This document shows positions 13,859-13,893 of a stretch of 13,893 bases of DNA, piece after piece. Source of the DNA: Sulfurimonas sp. (lineage in GTDB: Bacteria; Campylobacterota; Campylobacteria; Campylobacterales; Sulfurimonadaceae). Position numbers and translations under genes: made by a program. The DNA lies in assembly GCF_023229105.1 (NCBI RefSeq), contig NZ_JALNZY010000053.1, positions 1 to 13,893 on the forward strand. Direction: 5' to 3'. Below the pieces are notes generated by a model. That model did no database searches. It was not told where the DNA came from and saw nothing but the letters and a program-made list of their open reading frames with translations. Within the stretch, counting starts at the first letter, position 1; the number at the start of each line of letters is the position of its first letter.

Positions 13859-13864
13859 ATTATA
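13859..13864 (-). promoter_or_regulatory. -10 box (TATAAT) for the nifU / TPR-like / murE unit
   Basis: A perfect minus-strand TATAAT lies about 72 bases upstream of the preferred nifU start, giving an expected transcription start near 13852 and a leader of about 65 bases, longer than the other leaders in the window. No convincing -35 is seen upstream, but the window ends about 30 bases beyond this box. Confidence 0.55.
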
Positions 13865-13893
13865 ATCTATCTACCCAAAGAAAGAATTTCGTG

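Noticed and set aside
1..13893. Mobile element, phage, CRISPR or defence system
   Set aside because: No transposase, integrase, terminal repeats, spaced direct repeats or known defence domains are present; all genes are housekeeping-like with uniform composition.

Overview
The window is ordinary, densely packed chromosome from an AT-rich bacterium, most likely a member of the Campylobacterota (formerly Epsilonproteobacteria; a Sulfurimonas-like organism is my best guess). The evidence is the gene order nifU-like / TPR-like protein / murE, then ybaB / PDZ protein / ispA / tkt, which I recall as conserved in Campylobacter jejuni. A MagIII-type DNA glycosylase, low GC, and promoters with a good TATAAT -10 box but usually no -35 box fit the same group. 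I see no transposase, integrase, phage gene, CRISPR array or other sign of recent transfer, and no reading frame looks broken.

Left end (1-945): a tRNA-Thr(UGU) runs off the left edge and is driven by a textbook promoter. A YaaA-family gene diverges from it. Copper block (945-3382): a Cu(+)-exporting P1B-type ATPase on the minus strand, convergent with yaaA and divergent from an RlmB/TrmH-type rRNA 2'-O-methyltransferase. Middle (3383-6590): the methyltransferase ends 1 base from a convergent small thioredoxin-like gene. That gene is divergent from an AEC-family permease whose message may be leaderless. The permease overlaps a MagIII-like 3-methyladenine DNA glycosylase by 4 bases, and a small exported ComEA-like helix-hairpin-helix protein lies convergent to it.

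Right half (6591-13893): everything is on the minus strand, in two probable transcription units. The upstream one is nifU-like / TPR-like / murE, with nifU preceded by a TATAAT box and a dyad-containing leader. The second starts at a promoter near 11551 and reads [2Fe-2S] ferredoxin-like / panD / ybaB / PDZ protein / ispA / tkt. Gaps from the ferredoxin gene to the PDZ gene are 0-2 bases, then 12 bases to ispA and about 104 bases to tkt. The unit ends at a 12-bp hairpin just after tkt.

Taken together the genes cover housekeeping: Fe-S maturation (NifU-like), cell-wall precursor synthesis (MurE), beta-alanine for pantothenate and CoA (PanD), isoprenoid chains (IspA), pentose phosphate interconversion (Tkt), chromosome or recombination-associated binding (YbaB), copper export, base excision repair and rRNA modification. 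I did not find a convincing novel system. The points worth a second look are the possible leaderless permease message, the conserved but functionally undefined TPR-like, PDZ and ferredoxin-like genes, several small inverted repeats in leaders, and the near absence of space or terminators between convergent genes.
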